Assembly: GCA_028687575.1 (NCBI GenBank)
Contig: JAQTZW010000001.1
Location: forward strand, 1-64,000
DNA: 64,000 nucleotides
Reading direction: 5' to 3'
Origin: Gallionella sp.
GTDB lineage: Bacteria > Pseudomonadota > Gammaproteobacteria > Burkholderiales > Gallionellaceae
The notes beneath the pieces are model-generated. The model was not told the DNA's origin. It searched no databases and saw only the letters and a program-made list of their open reading frames with translations. This document shows, one piece after another, positions 54,602 to 63,743 of this stretch. The position numbers were made by a program, and so were the translations under genes. Within the stretch, counting starts at the first letter, position 1; each line of letters starts with the position of its first letter.

Positions 54602-55651
54602 ATGAACTGGAAAGAAGCAGTTTGCCAACCGGGCATACCCGCAGCAATAGGGGCAGCTTTGTTATTTGGCACGGGAACACCTTTAGCGAAGTGGCTGCTT
54701 GAGTCTGTCGATCCGTGGCTGTTGGCGGGATTGCTCTATTCGGGTTCAGGTATTGGTCTGCTACTGTATCGTCGTCTGAGCCACGCGCCTGCCGTACAGC
54801 TTCCACGCAGGGAAATAGCCTGGTTTGCCGGAGCAATTCTGGCGGGCGGTATCGTCGGGCCTGTGCTGTTGATGATCGGCCTGACCGGTATGCAAGCATC
54901 TGCCGCCTCTCTCTTGCTGAATGCTGAAAGTGTATTTACCGCGCTACTGGCATGGTTCGTTTTCAGAGAAAACTTTGATAGGCGCATCGCGTTAGGTATG
55001 CTTGCTATTGTGGCTGGTGCTGTGGTGTTAAGCTGGTCAGGAGACGCACATATAGCCGGGTTATGGCCGATGCTGGCAATTCTGGGCGCATGCCTGGCAT
55101 GGGGCATAGACAACAACCTGACGCGTAAAGTATCGCTCACCGACGCTACATGGATCGCTTCGGTAAAAGGTTTGGTGTCGGGAGGTGTCAACCTGACGTT
55201 GGCCTTATGGTTGGGTGCTTCAATACCGGCACTCCCGCAACTGGCAGGCGCAATGCTGGTTGGCTTGCTGGCTTATGGCGTAAGTTTGACAATGTTTGTA
55301 GTGGGGCTACGTCATCTGGGCACGGCGCGCACGGGTGCCTATTTTTCAATTGCGCCGTTCTTCGGTGCTTTGCTTGCTGTGCTGATGGGTGAGCCGGTCA
55401 CGTCACCACTGCTCTTGGCTGGGGCACTTATGGCGCTAGGTACTTGGCTGCATCTGACCGAGTACCATGAACACCGGCATATACATGCGGAGTTGATGCA
55501 TGACCATGATCATACTCACGACGAACATCACCAGCATGAACACGATTCCCAGACAACACCGGGTAGCCAACATCGCCATTTGCATCGTCATGAACCACTG
55601 ACGCATGCTCATCGACATTTTCCGGATGCGCATCATCAGCATAAGCATTAG
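54602..55651 (+). CDS. EamA-family transporter with a histidine-rich tail
   Basis: A drug/metabolite transporter of about 349 residues. Two EamA repeats give ten helices (for example IPAAIGAALLFGTGTPLAKWLLE and GIDNNLTRKVSLTDATWIASVKGLV). The last 60 residues form an extreme histidine-rich tail (HEHRHIHAEL, HDHDHTHDEHHQHEHD, HLHRHEPLTHAHRHF). Such tails bind Zn, Ni or Co in other transporters. ATG 54602 is favoured over TTG 54587. Substrate unknown; a metal or metal-complex exporter fits the context. Confidence 0.85.
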   Translation: MNWKEAVCQPGIPAAIGAALLFGTGTPLAKWLLESVDPWLLAGLLYSGSGIGLLLYRRLSHAPAVQLPRREIAWFAGAILAGGIVGPVLLMIGLTGMQASAASLLLNAESVFTALLAWFVFRENFDRRIALGMLAIVAGAVVLSWSGDAHIAGLWPMLAILGACLAWGIDNNLTRKVSLTDATWIASVKGLVSGGVNLTLALWLGASIPALPQLAGAMLVGLLAYGVSLTMFVVGLRHLGTARTGAYFSIAPFFGALLAVLMGEPVTSPLLLAGALMALGTWLHLTEYHEHRHIHAELMHDHDHTHDEHHQHEHDSQTTPGSQHRHLHRHEPLTHAHRHFPDAHHQHKH

Positions 55652-55715
55652 AAATGATTCCGGTATCTATAGAATGCAGGATTGGACAAAGTGCCGAGTT
55701 TTTAGGAGAGCAAGC

Positions 55716-56336
55716 ATGGATAGCAAGCAACATTGGGAACAGGTTTATGTGACCAAGGCATCCGATTCTGTCAGCTGGTTTCAGGAACATGCTGATCAAT
55801 CCTTGCGGTTTATCCACAACACAGGTCTTGGTACGAATGCGGCCATCATTGATGTGGGCGGAGGAGCATCTAACTTGGTGGATGACCTTGTGGCAGAAGG
55901 CTATACCGATTTGACCGTGCTCGACCTGTCATCAGCGGCGCTGGCGGTCGCAAAGCAGCGTTTGGGAAAACAGGCGGACGCCGTGCACTGGATGGAAGGC
56001 GATATTACCCGTGCAGAATTTCCCGAACACCGCTTCGATATTTGGCACGACCGTGCTGTATTCCATTTTCTGACTGACCCGGCTGACCGCCACGCTTATG
56101 TCGAGCGGGTCATGCAAGCAGTCCGCCCGGGTGGCCATGTGATTGTTGCCACCTTTGCCGCAGATGGCCCGGAAAAATGCAGTGGCCTACCCGTGATGCG
56201 ATACCAGCCAGAAGGTTTGCACGCGGAATTCGGTGATGCTTTCCTGCTGGTCGCGCACGAGAAGGAAGTGCATCACACGCCGTTCGGTACAGATCAGCAA
56301 TTTGTTTATTGTTACTGCCGCAAGGGCAATAGCTAA
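55716..56336 (+). CDS. class I SAM-dependent methyltransferase
   Basis: A 206-residue soluble enzyme. The SAM-binding motif I is IIDVGGGASNLVDDL, motif II LTVLDLSSAALAVAK, then WHDRAVFHFLTDPADRHAYV and RPGGHVIVATFA. It belongs to the small TPMT/TehB-like group seen in metalloid tolerance, but the acceptor is not identifiable. ATG 55716 has AGGAGA upstream; upstream in-frame codons lie inside the EamA tail. Confidence 0.85.
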   Translation: MDSKQHWEQVYVTKASDSVSWFQEHADQSLRFIHNTGLGTNAAIIDVGGGASNLVDDLVAEGYTDLTVLDLSSAALAVAKQRLGKQADAVHWMEGDITRAEFPEHRFDIWHDRAVFHFLTDPADRHAYVERVMQAVRPGGHVIVATFAADGPEKCSGLPVMRYQPEGLHAEFGDAFLLVAHEKEVHHTPFGTDQQFVYCYCRKGNS

Positions 56337-56726
56337 CACATTCTCACTATCTTCTTCTCGTTTGGAGATTTTTTCTTGGTGAATTACCTGCCTGAAATCA
56401 ATTGTCACGGACGGTTGTGTCTCACTTATCAGATTCGTTAACGACTGCTTCTGAATGGGCAAAATAATTGACCTGGATAAAGTGCCAAGTGCAGTTAACA
56501 GGCAGTGTATTATCGAAGCAGTACATCAGCAAGGTGTCATAAGCGTCACAGCTACAATCCTCGAAAAAATATATTCAGTCTGCTGTTGTTAGTGAGGGCG
56601 ATTAAGCGACACTAACACTCCCTCTCCCCCCTTGTTTAAATTATTTCCTTGCTAACGCTGGGCTAATTCTTCATTGCTATCTTCACAACCACGCGAATAT
56701 CCGCGCGACTTGAAGGAGCGATCATC
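56337..56726. other. 390-base intergenic stretch
   Basis: No convincing gene. A 45-codon frame at 56455-56592 lacks a ribosome site. The right part should hold the promoter of the PepSY cluster, but no clear -35/-10 pair stands out. Confidence 0.4.
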
Positions 56727-57059
56727 ATGAAACAAAAATATAATTTGCTGGCATTTGCCGCCTTTTCAGTGGCTGCCATCGCAACGGCGTATGCCGCTAT
56801 TTCCTCGGAAAATGATGCGCTTGCGATTTCATCGGCAAAGGTCAGTCTAACGCAAGCCGTGACAACCGCCGAGCAGCATGTCGGCGGTAAGGCCGCCCGT
56901 GCGGAATATGAGCATCACAAGGGGCAATGGGTGTTTGATGTCGAGGTGGTGAAGGGTAAGCAGGTCATGGATGTAAAGGTTGATCCACTTAGCGGAAGAA
57001 TCCTTTCCTCTGTTGAGGACAATACAGATCATGACGATGCGCATGATAAGGAAGATTAA
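56727..57059 (+). CDS. exported PepSY-domain protein
   Basis: A 110-residue periplasmic protein: signal peptide ending ATAYAAISS, then a PepSY domain (ISSAKVSLTQAVTTAEQHVGGKAARAEYE...VDVEVV-like FDVEVVKGKQVMDVKVDPLSGRIL) and a His/Asp-rich tail (DNTDHDDAHDKED). PepSY domains inhibit peptidases or bind sensor kinases. GAAGGAGCG precedes the ATG. It leads the cluster that ends in a two-component system, whose kinase it may modulate. Confidence 0.88.
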   Translation: MKQKYNLLAFAAFSVAAIATAYAAISSENDALAISSAKVSLTQAVTTAEQHVGGKAARAEYEHHKGQWVFDVEVVKGKQVMDVKVDPLSGRILSSVEDNTDHDDAHDKED

Positions 57060-57070
57060 TAGATTGATAA

Positions 57071-57101
57071 CGCCCAAGCGACCTGCCGTTTGGGCGGTTT
57101 T
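57071..57101 (+). terminator. terminator or attenuator after the PepSY gene
   Basis: The stem CGCCCAA (57071-57077) and TTGGGCG (57090-57096) is followed by GTTTTGAT. A short U-run makes it a plausible, perhaps leaky, terminator between the PepSY gene and the COG4705-like pair. Confidence 0.65.
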
Positions 57102-57140
57102 GATCAACGGCTCACTATCTTTATCGGGAGAACATCCAAA

Positions 57141-57911
57141 ATGAAAACCCTCTCGCGCGAAGGCGCAGTGCAGATGCTGAACAAGGTTCCTGAAATAACA
57201 CTCTATTTCTGGATCATCAAAATTATGTGTACCACCGTCGGCGAAACCGCTGCCGACTTTTTGAATGTGGATTTACAGTTCGGTCTGGTTGCAACGTCTG
57301 TCGTGACGAGCGTTCTGCTGGCTGTTTTTTTGATCATGCAACTACGCAGCAAAAGGTATGTGCCATGGTTATATTGGCTCGTGGTGGTGCTGATCAGTAC
57401 GGTGGGCACACTGATAACCGACAATCTCGTGGATAATTTCGGTGTTTCGCTGGAGACAACCACCATCGCATTTAGCCTGGCACTCGCAGCAACATTTGCA
57501 GCGTGGTACATGAGCGAAAAGACGCTATCCATCCATTCCATATTTACGAGAAAGCGCGAACTGTTCTATTGGGCAGCGATTTTGTTCACCTTTGCGCTGG
57601 GTACTGCAGCCGGTGACCTCGTGGCAGAAGGACTGAATTTGGGTTACGCGACATCTGCGGTGATGTTCGGTAGCATGATAGGCGCGGTAATGATTGGTTA
57701 CTATGGTTTTAAATTGAATGCAATTACGTCATTCTGGGTGGCTTATATTCTGACTAGGCCGCTGGGCGCATCGATAGGTGATTATTTGATGCAGCCAAAT
57801 GCGAATGGTGGAATAGGATTGGGCGCAGCACTCACAAATGCAGTCTTTTTGGTTGGTATCGTAGGCTTGGTGGTTTATATGACTGTCACGCGTCAGAAAG
57901 CAGGGGAATGA
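57141..57911 (+). CDS. COG4705-like membrane protein, first paralogue
   Basis: A 256-residue polytopic membrane protein with about eight helices arranged as internal repeats. Each repeat carries an acidic motif in a glycine/threonine context: TTVGETAADFLN, STVGTLITDNLVDNFG, TAAGDLVAEGLNLG, GASIGDYL. The family is uncharacterised (COG4705). ATG 57141 is preferred because GGGAGAAC lies before it. The stop is one base before the paralogue ATG. Confidence 0.85.
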   Translation: MKTLSREGAVQMLNKVPEITLYFWIIKIMCTTVGETAADFLNVDLQFGLVATSVVTSVLLAVFLIMQLRSKRYVPWLYWLVVVLISTVGTLITDNLVDNFGVSLETTTIAFSLALAATFAAWYMSEKTLSIHSIFTRKRELFYWAAILFTFALGTAAGDLVAEGLNLGYATSAVMFGSMIGAVMIGYYGFKLNAITSFWVAYILTRPLGASIGDYLMQPNANGGIGLGAALTNAVFLVGIVGLVVYMTVTRQKAGE

Positions 57912-57912
57912 C

Positions 57913-58671
57913 ATGAACGACACGACTAAAAATGCGTTGAGCAAAGTGCCAGAGGTAACTTTGCTTTTCTGGATCATCAAAATCGCTGCTACAACATTGG
58001 GCGAAACAGGGGGCGATGCCGTCTCCATGTCAATGAACTTGGGTTATCTGTTTGGAACGGTGATTTTTGCGGCCATCTTTTTTCTGGCGGTGATGGCTCA
58101 GATCAAGGCAAAGGGATTTCATCCATTTCTATATTGGACGACCATCATCGCGACCACGACGGTCGGGACCACACTGGCCGATTATGCAGATCGTTCGCTT
58201 GGCATAGGCTATGCAGGCGGTTCATCGCTACTGCTCATTATGCTGATGGCATCTCTGGCTATCTGGTATCGGACATTAGGCTCGGTATCGGTTGCGAGCA
58301 TTAGCTCTACCAAGGCAGAAGTATTCTATTGGGTTACGATCATGTTTTCTCAGACCTTAGGCACGGCACTGGGTGATTGGACAGCCGACACGGCTGGTCT
58401 TGGCTACGAGGGAGGTGCTATGGTTTTCAGTGCACTGCTATTACTCGTTGTCGCGGCTTATTTCTGGACAAAAATATCTCACACGATACTGTTTTGGGCT
58501 GCCTTTATACTCACCCGCCCACTGGGCGCGGTCGTAGGTGATTTTCTGGACAAACCAATTGATGCCGGTGGGCTGTCATTAAGTCGCTACACTGCGTCGG
58601 CTGTACTACTGGCATTTATTCTGGCCTGCATCCTGATTTTTAAACACAGGGCAGCAAAACAGGGGCATTGA
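57913..58671 (+). CDS. COG4705-like membrane protein, second paralogue
   Basis: A 252-residue paralogue of the preceding protein with the same fourfold pattern: NALSKVPEVTLLFWIIKIAATTLGETGGDAV, TTVGTTLADYADRSLGIG, QTLGTALGDWTADTAGLG, GAVVGDFLDK. Conserved Glu/Asp at equivalent places within helices suggest ion transport, though no substrate is known. It is adjacent to the first copy and 20 bases before the response regulator, so one operon is likely. Two divergent copies may form a heteromer. Confidence 0.85.
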   Translation: MNDTTKNALSKVPEVTLLFWIIKIAATTLGETGGDAVSMSMNLGYLFGTVIFAAIFFLAVMAQIKAKGFHPFLYWTTIIATTTVGTTLADYADRSLGIGYAGGSSLLLIMLMASLAIWYRTLGSVSVASISSTKAEVFYWVTIMFSQTLGTALGDWTADTAGLGYEGGAMVFSALLLLVVAAYFWTKISHTILFWAAFILTRPLGAVVGDFLDKPIDAGGLSLSRYTASAVLLAFILACILIFKHRAAKQGH

Positions 58672-58691
58672 TGTAAAAGGAGTGAAGGGCG

Positions 58692-59354
58692 ATGCGAATT
58701 TTGCTTGTTGAAGACGACACCATGATTGGTGAAGCTGTATCCGTTTCCCTCAAGGATGCCGCCTATAGCGTGGATTGGGTCAAGGATGGTGTAACCGCCA
58801 GCAGCGTGCTGGAACAGGGGGAACACCAGTGCGTATTGCTTGATCTGGGTTTGCCAAAACGGGATGGATTGGAAGTGTTGCGCCGCCTGCGCCTTGGCGG
58901 TAACACTATGCCGGTGATCGTCATCACCGCGCGCGATGGCGTGGATGATCGTATCAAAGGGTTGGACTTCGGTGCGGATGACTATCTGGTCAAACCATTC
59001 GATATTAACGAATTGCTGGCACGGATTCGGGCAGTAATACGGCGCAAAGGTGGACATGCTGCACCCCTGCTCAGCAATGGCAAAGTCAGTCTTGATCAGG
59101 CAAGCAGAGAAGCGTGCTGCGGCGATGTCGTGGCGCTTTTAAGCGCACGGGAGTTTGCGCTTTTTCATGCACTTCTGCTGCGTCCCGGCGCGATACTTAC
59201 CCGCGCTGAGCTTGAAGAGCGTATCTATGGCTGGAACGAAGAAGTAGAAAGTAATGCAGTAGATTTTTTGATTCACGGCATACGAAAAAAACTCGGAACG
59301 GATGCGATCAAGAATGTACGCGGGGCGGGATGGATGGTGGAGAAATCGATATGA
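58692..59354 (+). CDS. OmpR/PhoB-family response regulator
   Basis: A 220-residue transcription factor. The receiver domain has phosphoacceptor Asp near residue 51 (VLLDLGLPKRDG), acidic pocket VEDDT, and the conserved Thr and Lys (VITARDG; YLVKPFDI). The C-terminal winged helix (EFALFHALLLRPGAILTRAELEERIYG) is intact. It is most like QseB/TctD regulators. It overlaps the kinase gene by four bases (ATGA), so the pair are partners; likely targets are the upstream COG4705/PepSY genes. Confidence 0.93.
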   Translation: MRILLVEDDTMIGEAVSVSLKDAAYSVDWVKDGVTASSVLEQGEHQCVLLDLGLPKRDGLEVLRRLRLGGNTMPVIVITARDGVDDRIKGLDFGADDYLVKPFDINELLARIRAVIRRKGGHAAPLLSNGKVSLDQASREACCGDVVALLSAREFALFHALLLRPGAILTRAELEERIYGWNEEVESNAVDFLIHGIRKKLGTDAIKNVRGAGWMVEKSI

Positions 59355-60649
59355 AGCGTTCTTTACAGCGACATCTTTCACTGGTGTTGGGGAGTGCCGT
59401 TTTGCTCGCAGGATTAGTGGCCGCTGCGGCGTCTTTTGGCCTTGCGTATTTGGAAGCAAAGGAATTTCAGGACGACATGCTGCGACAGATCGCCCTGCTT
59501 ACTCGTGGACAGAGCCTCGTTACATCAACTTCGCACCAGTCGGTATCGAACAATGAAGGAATTACTGATCCTGAATCCCGTATTACGATTCTCCATCTGC
59601 CTAGTGATACCGTGCCCACCTGGTTCAAACATGATTTGCCGCCAGGCCTACACACACTTAACACAGGTGCCGAGCAGGTGCGGATATTTGTTGGTAGCGG
59701 ACAGATACGCACAGTCGTTGTACAACCCACCGAAGCGCGCGATGAAATCGCAATCAATAGTGCGCTGCGCACTCTGATTCCCTTGCTGCTTCTGCTACCC
59801 ATGCTGGTTTGGCTGATTGTGCGCATTGTGCGAAGTCAACTCGCACCGATTACTAGCCTGGCGAAGACTCTGGATGAGCAGTCAGCGCATCACCCAAGCC
59901 AGTTGCAAAGCAATGAACTTCCACGGGAAATTCTACCGTTTGTTTACGCCATCAACCGTTTGCTGGAAAGGATCAATCACCTGATGGGGCAGCAAAGACG
60001 TTTCATTGCCGATGCGGCACATGAATTGCGCAGCCCACTTACCGCACTGTCGATTCAGGCGCAGAACCTGATGAACGCGGAATCATTGGAGGCCATGCGT
60101 GAACGCGTGCCCCCGCTCCGTGATGGCATTGAGCGAGCGCGACAATTGACCGAACAGATGTTGAGCCTTGCCAGAACACAAGCCGGAACTGGCAGTGATT
60201 CGACGGTCAATGTTTCAATAATGGCGCGTGAATTGATAGCCGAATATTTGCCGCTTGCTGAAGCTAGACGCATTGATCTGGGGTTGGATGAAATCGCGCC
60301 GCTTTCCCTGCGTGCTGAACCTGATGCGCTACGACTTATATTCAGGAACGCGCTGGATAATGCCCTGAAGTACACGCCGGTAGGTGGTGAAGTGACGCTT
60401 CGACTCTTGCCCAATGATAAGGATGACGTAATTGAAGTTGTCGATAACGGCCCTGGGATTCCATTCACGGAACGCGAGCGGATATTCGATTCGTTTTACC
60501 GGATTCCAGGTGCATCGGGTGACGGCAGCGGACTTGGGCTGGCAATTGCCAGAGAAGCCGCAAATCGTTTGGGTGGCACGGTGAGCGCACATGCGCGACA
60601 AGAAGGGAGCGGTTTTGTTTTTCGTTACCGACAAGCATCATATGTGTAA
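59351..60649 (+). CDS. sensor histidine kinase
   Basis: A 432-residue membrane kinase. Two transmembrane helices (about 10-35 and 142-163) enclose a periplasmic sensor of about 105 residues. A HAMP-like region follows, then the H box FIADAAHELRSPLTALS near residue 223, N box FRNALDNALKYTP, and G boxes VVDNGPGIP and GDGSGLGLAIARE. It is QseC-like. It signals to the response regulator encoded upstream. An IS3-family element begins just ten bases after the stop. Confidence 0.93.
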   Translation: MKRSLQRHLSLVLGSAVLLAGLVAAAASFGLAYLEAKEFQDDMLRQIALLTRGQSLVTSTSHQSVSNNEGITDPESRITILHLPSDTVPTWFKHDLPPGLHTLNTGAEQVRIFVGSGQIRTVVVQPTEARDEIAINSALRTLIPLLLLLPMLVWLIVRIVRSQLAPITSLAKTLDEQSAHHPSQLQSNELPREILPFVYAINRLLERINHLMGQQRRFIADAAHELRSPLTALSIQAQNLMNAESLEAMRERVPPLRDGIERARQLTEQMLSLARTQAGTGSDSTVNVSIMARELIAEYLPLAEARRIDLGLDEIAPLSLRAEPDALRLIFRNALDNALKYTPVGGEVTLRLLPNDKDDVIEVVDNGPGIPFTERERIFDSFYRIPGASGDGSGLGLAIAREAANRLGGTVSAHARQEGSGFVFRYRQASYV

Positions 60650-60711
60650 TACCCCCCAGTGTCAGACTAGTTGTCGCCTCAAAAATTTAACTTTGAGGTG
60701 TGGAGGCGACA

Positions 60712-61197
60712 ATGGTAATACGATATTCAGAAGCATTTATCGAGCAGGCGTTATTCAAGGTATATTCGCGTGGCAAGCGGTCGGTGAAGTCGGTCGCGGA
60801 AGAGTTAAACGTCAATTGTCATACGGTAACTTATTGGATGAAAAGAAAAGCAGTGGGTACGGTTGGTCTGCCGGCTAATAAAGAGCGTCGCCCGAAAGAT
60901 TGGACGCCTGAGCAGCAGTTGATCGCGTTACATCAAACGCACGGTCTGTCGGGTGAAGCCTTGCAGACCTGGTGCCGCGAAAATGGGTTGTTTGCCCATC
61001 ATTTATCCAGTTGGAAAGCGGCTTTTTGTGCCGGTGCCAAGACTGTCGATGGCAGTCAGGAAATACGTGTTTTGAAAGATGAGGTCAAGCAATTCAAGCG
61101 TGAAATAGCACGCAAAGATCACGCACTGGCGGAGGCGGCAGCATTGCTGATCCTGCAAAAAAAATTCCGCGCGCTCTGGGAGGACGAGGTCAAATGA
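60712..61197 (+). CDS. IS3-family transposase OrfA
   Basis: A 161-residue DNA-binding subunit. An HTH (FIEQALFKVYSRGKRSVKSVAEELNVNCHTVTYWMKR) recognises the IS ends, and a C-terminal coiled coil (IRVLKDEVKQFKREIARKDHALAEAAALL) pairs with OrfB. ATG 60712 follows GGAGG. Its stop overlaps the orfB ATG as ATGA, so OrfB is made by coupled translation rather than by the usual fusion frameshift, unless an unnoticed slippery site exists. Confidence 0.9.
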   Translation: MVIRYSEAFIEQALFKVYSRGKRSVKSVAEELNVNCHTVTYWMKRKAVGTVGLPANKERRPKDWTPEQQLIALHQTHGLSGEALQTWCRENGLFAHHLSSWKAAFCAGAKTVDGSQEIRVLKDEVKQFKREIARKDHALAEAAALLILQKKFRALWEDEVK

Positions 61198-62294
61198 CTC
61201 CCCTTGTAGAGCGCGGCGAGATCATCACCATGGTGCAGGAAGCCATCGATTCCGGTGCGCGGCAGGATCGTGCCTGCACGGTTATTAGCCTTAGCGAACG
61301 CACCTTGCAACGCTGGCAGATTGATCAGACACTTGGTGATCAACGTCCCTGTCGGGTACAAACGCCGTCAAACAGGCTGAGCGTACTGGAGCGTCAAAAG
61401 GTTTTGACGGTGGCCAATTCGGTTGAGTTTGGCAGTCTACCTCCGTCTCAAATCGTGCCGATACTGGCTGATCGTGGCGAATACATCGCTTCTGAATCAA
61501 GCTTCTATCGCATTCTGAAAGCCGAGAATCTACTCCGTCATCGGGGTGCAGAACGACCGGCGCAACGCCGCCACAAACCGCGTGCACTTTGCGCCACCGC
61601 GCCGAACCAGCTGTTTTGCTGGGACATCACCTATCTGCCGACGCCGGTGAAGGGCCTCTATTTTTACCTGTATTTGTTCATGGATATTTTTAGCCGGAAA
61701 ATCATTGGCTGGCAGATATATGAATCGGAAAGCGCTGAGCTGGCGGGCGATGTGATGCGTGATATTTGTGCGCGAGAAGGCATCAAAGCTGATCAGGTGA
61801 TACTGCATTCCGACAACGGCCATCCAATGAAAGGCGCGACCATGCTGGCAACTTTGCAAGCACTGGGCGTCTCGCCGTCGTTCAGTCGTCCGGCGGTCAG
61901 CAATGATAATCCGTACTCGGAATCACTGTTCAAGACCTTGAAATACCGGCCGGCCTACCCGCGTCGGGCGTTTGAAAGCCTGCTCGCTGCGAGGCAATGG
62001 GTGGGCGTGTTTGTGCAGTGGTACAACGAAGAACACCGGCATAGCGCCATCAACTTCGTGACCCCGGCAGAGCGCCATGCGGGCCTCGACACGGCATTAC
62101 TGGAGAAGCGTGCGATGGTCTATGAGGCAGCGAAAAAACGATGTCCTGAGCGCTGGAGCGGCGCCACCAGAAACTGGCAGCCAGTCCTCGTTGTGCACTT
62201 GAATCCGGATCAGCACATCGCCGAAAAAGACGGAAAAAAGGAAGAGCTCGAACGAGAAATGAAAGGGGATTTAGAACTCAAAATGGCAGCATAA
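61194..62294 (+). CDS. IS3-family transposase OrfB, DDE recombinase
   Basis: A 366-residue integrase-core transposase. The rve catalytic residues are in CWDITYL (Asp), HSDNG (Asp) and NPYSESLFKTLK (Glu), with the NEEHRHSAINFVTPAERHAG C-terminal signature. It is intact, so the element could be active. It overlaps orfA by four bases. Confidence 0.93.
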   Translation: MTPLVERGEIITMVQEAIDSGARQDRACTVISLSERTLQRWQIDQTLGDQRPCRVQTPSNRLSVLERQKVLTVANSVEFGSLPPSQIVPILADRGEYIASESSFYRILKAENLLRHRGAERPAQRRHKPRALCATAPNQLFCWDITYLPTPVKGLYFYLYLFMDIFSRKIIGWQIYESESAELAGDVMRDICAREGIKADQVILHSDNGHPMKGATMLATLQALGVSPSFSRPAVSNDNPYSESLFKTLKYRPAYPRRAFESLLAARQWVGVFVQWYNEEHRHSAINFVTPAERHAGLDTALLEKRAMVYEAAKKRCPERWSGATRNWQPVLVVHLNPDQHIAEKDGKKEELEREMKGDLELKMAA

Positions 62295-62399
62295 TCGCAG
62301 ACAGTCAGGCGACAACTAGGTTGACAATTTCCGATACCACTACTGTGAACGGACGCTCTCATTTCGCGCTAATCTAGCCGATTTGTCACAGAACGCTTT

Positions 62400-62451
62400 G
62401 TCTCGAAACCGGATGGATCACAACCACCGTGCAATTCGACCGCTATACGTT
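62400..62451. repeat. dispersed repeat, copy B
   Basis: The second copy of the repeat at 42202-42255; differences are a two-base gap and one substitution. It lies in the 243-base gap between the IS3 and IS630 elements, where no gene is seen. Confidence 0.7.
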
Positions 62452-62640
62452 CAACAGCAGTCGTTCGCACTGCGACATTCCGGATGGATATTTGCAGTTG
62501 GCTCAGTAATTGCAGCGGGTTTGGCATTGTAATGACTGGCGGATTTCGTTGGAACATGCAACACGTCTAGTATATAAACACATAAATAACGAAACATGTA
62601 TTATACTGTCGCATGCTCATATTATTACGAGGTGCCTGCA

Positions 62641-63743
62641 ATGCGACAGACTGAACTGCATCTTACCGACGAGGATCATGAATTGATCGAATCATATCGT
62701 GCCAAGGGTTTGCATCATGCCCGGGAAGTCAATCGTGCACACATTTTGTCCGCCCTTGATCGCGGCATACCAGAAACCCAAATCATGGGTGTTCTCGGTG
62801 TCGGTCGAACCGCCATTTGGCGGACACGAAGCGCATATCTGGAGGGCGGTGTTAATTACGCGCTGTGTGATGTTGCGCGTTCGGGCAAACCCCGTGAGTA
62901 CGACACCAACGTTGAGGCGAAAATTACCGCTTTGGCCTGCTCGGAACCTCCTGAAGGAGCCAAACGCTGGACATTGGAATTACTGGGGCAGGCAGCACAG
63001 AAACAGGAGGATATTGGCTCGATCAGTCGTGAAACGATTCGTCGGCTGCTAAAAAAAACTGCCTCAAACCATGGTGCAAAGTAATGTGGTGCATTGGCGC
63101 GCTCACCGAAGAATACCGGCAGCGAATGTACGACTTGCTCGATCTTTATGCTCGTCCGTTTCGCCCGAAGGAGCCTGTCGTTTGTTTGGACGAAAAAAGC
63201 AAACAACTGCTCAAGAATTCTCGCCCGTCCTTGCCAGTTCAGCCAAATTCACCCGCAAAACAGGATTACGAGTATGTCCGCGCTGGCACTTGTAACTTAT
63301 TCGTAGCGGTCGAACCAAAAGGCGGGCGGCGCACAGTCATGGTGACCGATCGTCGAGCCATGACCGACTTTGTAGCTTTCGTACAGTACTTGCTCAATCA
63401 TGTTTATGCTACGGCGAGACACATTCATCTTGTGATGGACAATCTCAATACTCATTTTCGCAAAAGCTTCGAGCAAGTACTCGGTGTCAAAAAAGCCAAG
63501 GCATTACTACGACGGGTTATTTTTCACTACACGCCGAAACATGCCAGCTGGCTCAATATGGCTGAAATCGAAATTGGCATTCTTGATCGCCAGTGCCTTG
63601 ATCGCAGACTGCCGGACCAAGCCGCGCTCATCACCGAAGTGAATGCTTGGCAATTGCGTCGCAACATTGAAAAACGTGGCATCGAGTGGAAGTTCACTCG
63701 GCAGGATGCAGATACCAAAATGTCGCGGCATTATGTTTCGTAA
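62641..63743 (+). CDS. IS630-family transposase, two frames joined by -1 frameshift
   Basis: Frame 1 (62641-63084) encodes the helix-turn-helix part (MRQTELHLTDEDHELIESYR...GVGRTAIWRTRSAYLEGG). The DDE catalytic part lies in the -1 frame and ends at 63743: CLDEKSKQL (Asp), VMDNLNTH (Asp) and LNMAEIEIG (Glu). At the A-run 63051-63058 a -1 shift joins them smoothly as LKKN..LKPWCKVMWCIG. ATG 62641 follows GAGGTGCCTGCA. All catalytic residues are present. Confidence 0.88.
63051..63058 (+). other. slippery A8 frameshift site in the IS630 transposase
   Basis: Eight consecutive A (CT-AAAAAAAA-CT) provide an A-AAA-AAA slippery heptamer. A -1 shift here keeps the transposase in frame, and frame 1 otherwise ends at 63084. 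Programmed frameshifting is common in this IS family. Confidence 0.7.

Larger units (their letters stand above)
60660..62326 (+). mobile_element. complete IS3-family insertion sequence
   Basis: Bounded by imperfect 20-base terminal inverted repeats: TGTCAGACTAGTTGTCGCCT (60660-60679) and the complement of 62307-62326, differing at two bases. It carries orfA and orfB of the IS3 type. No target duplication is seen (CAG on the left, ATT on the right), so one flank may have been rearranged after insertion. Confidence 0.88.

Noticed and set aside
56455..56592. 45-codon frame in the gap before the PepSY gene
   Set aside because: No ribosome site and no recognisable motif.
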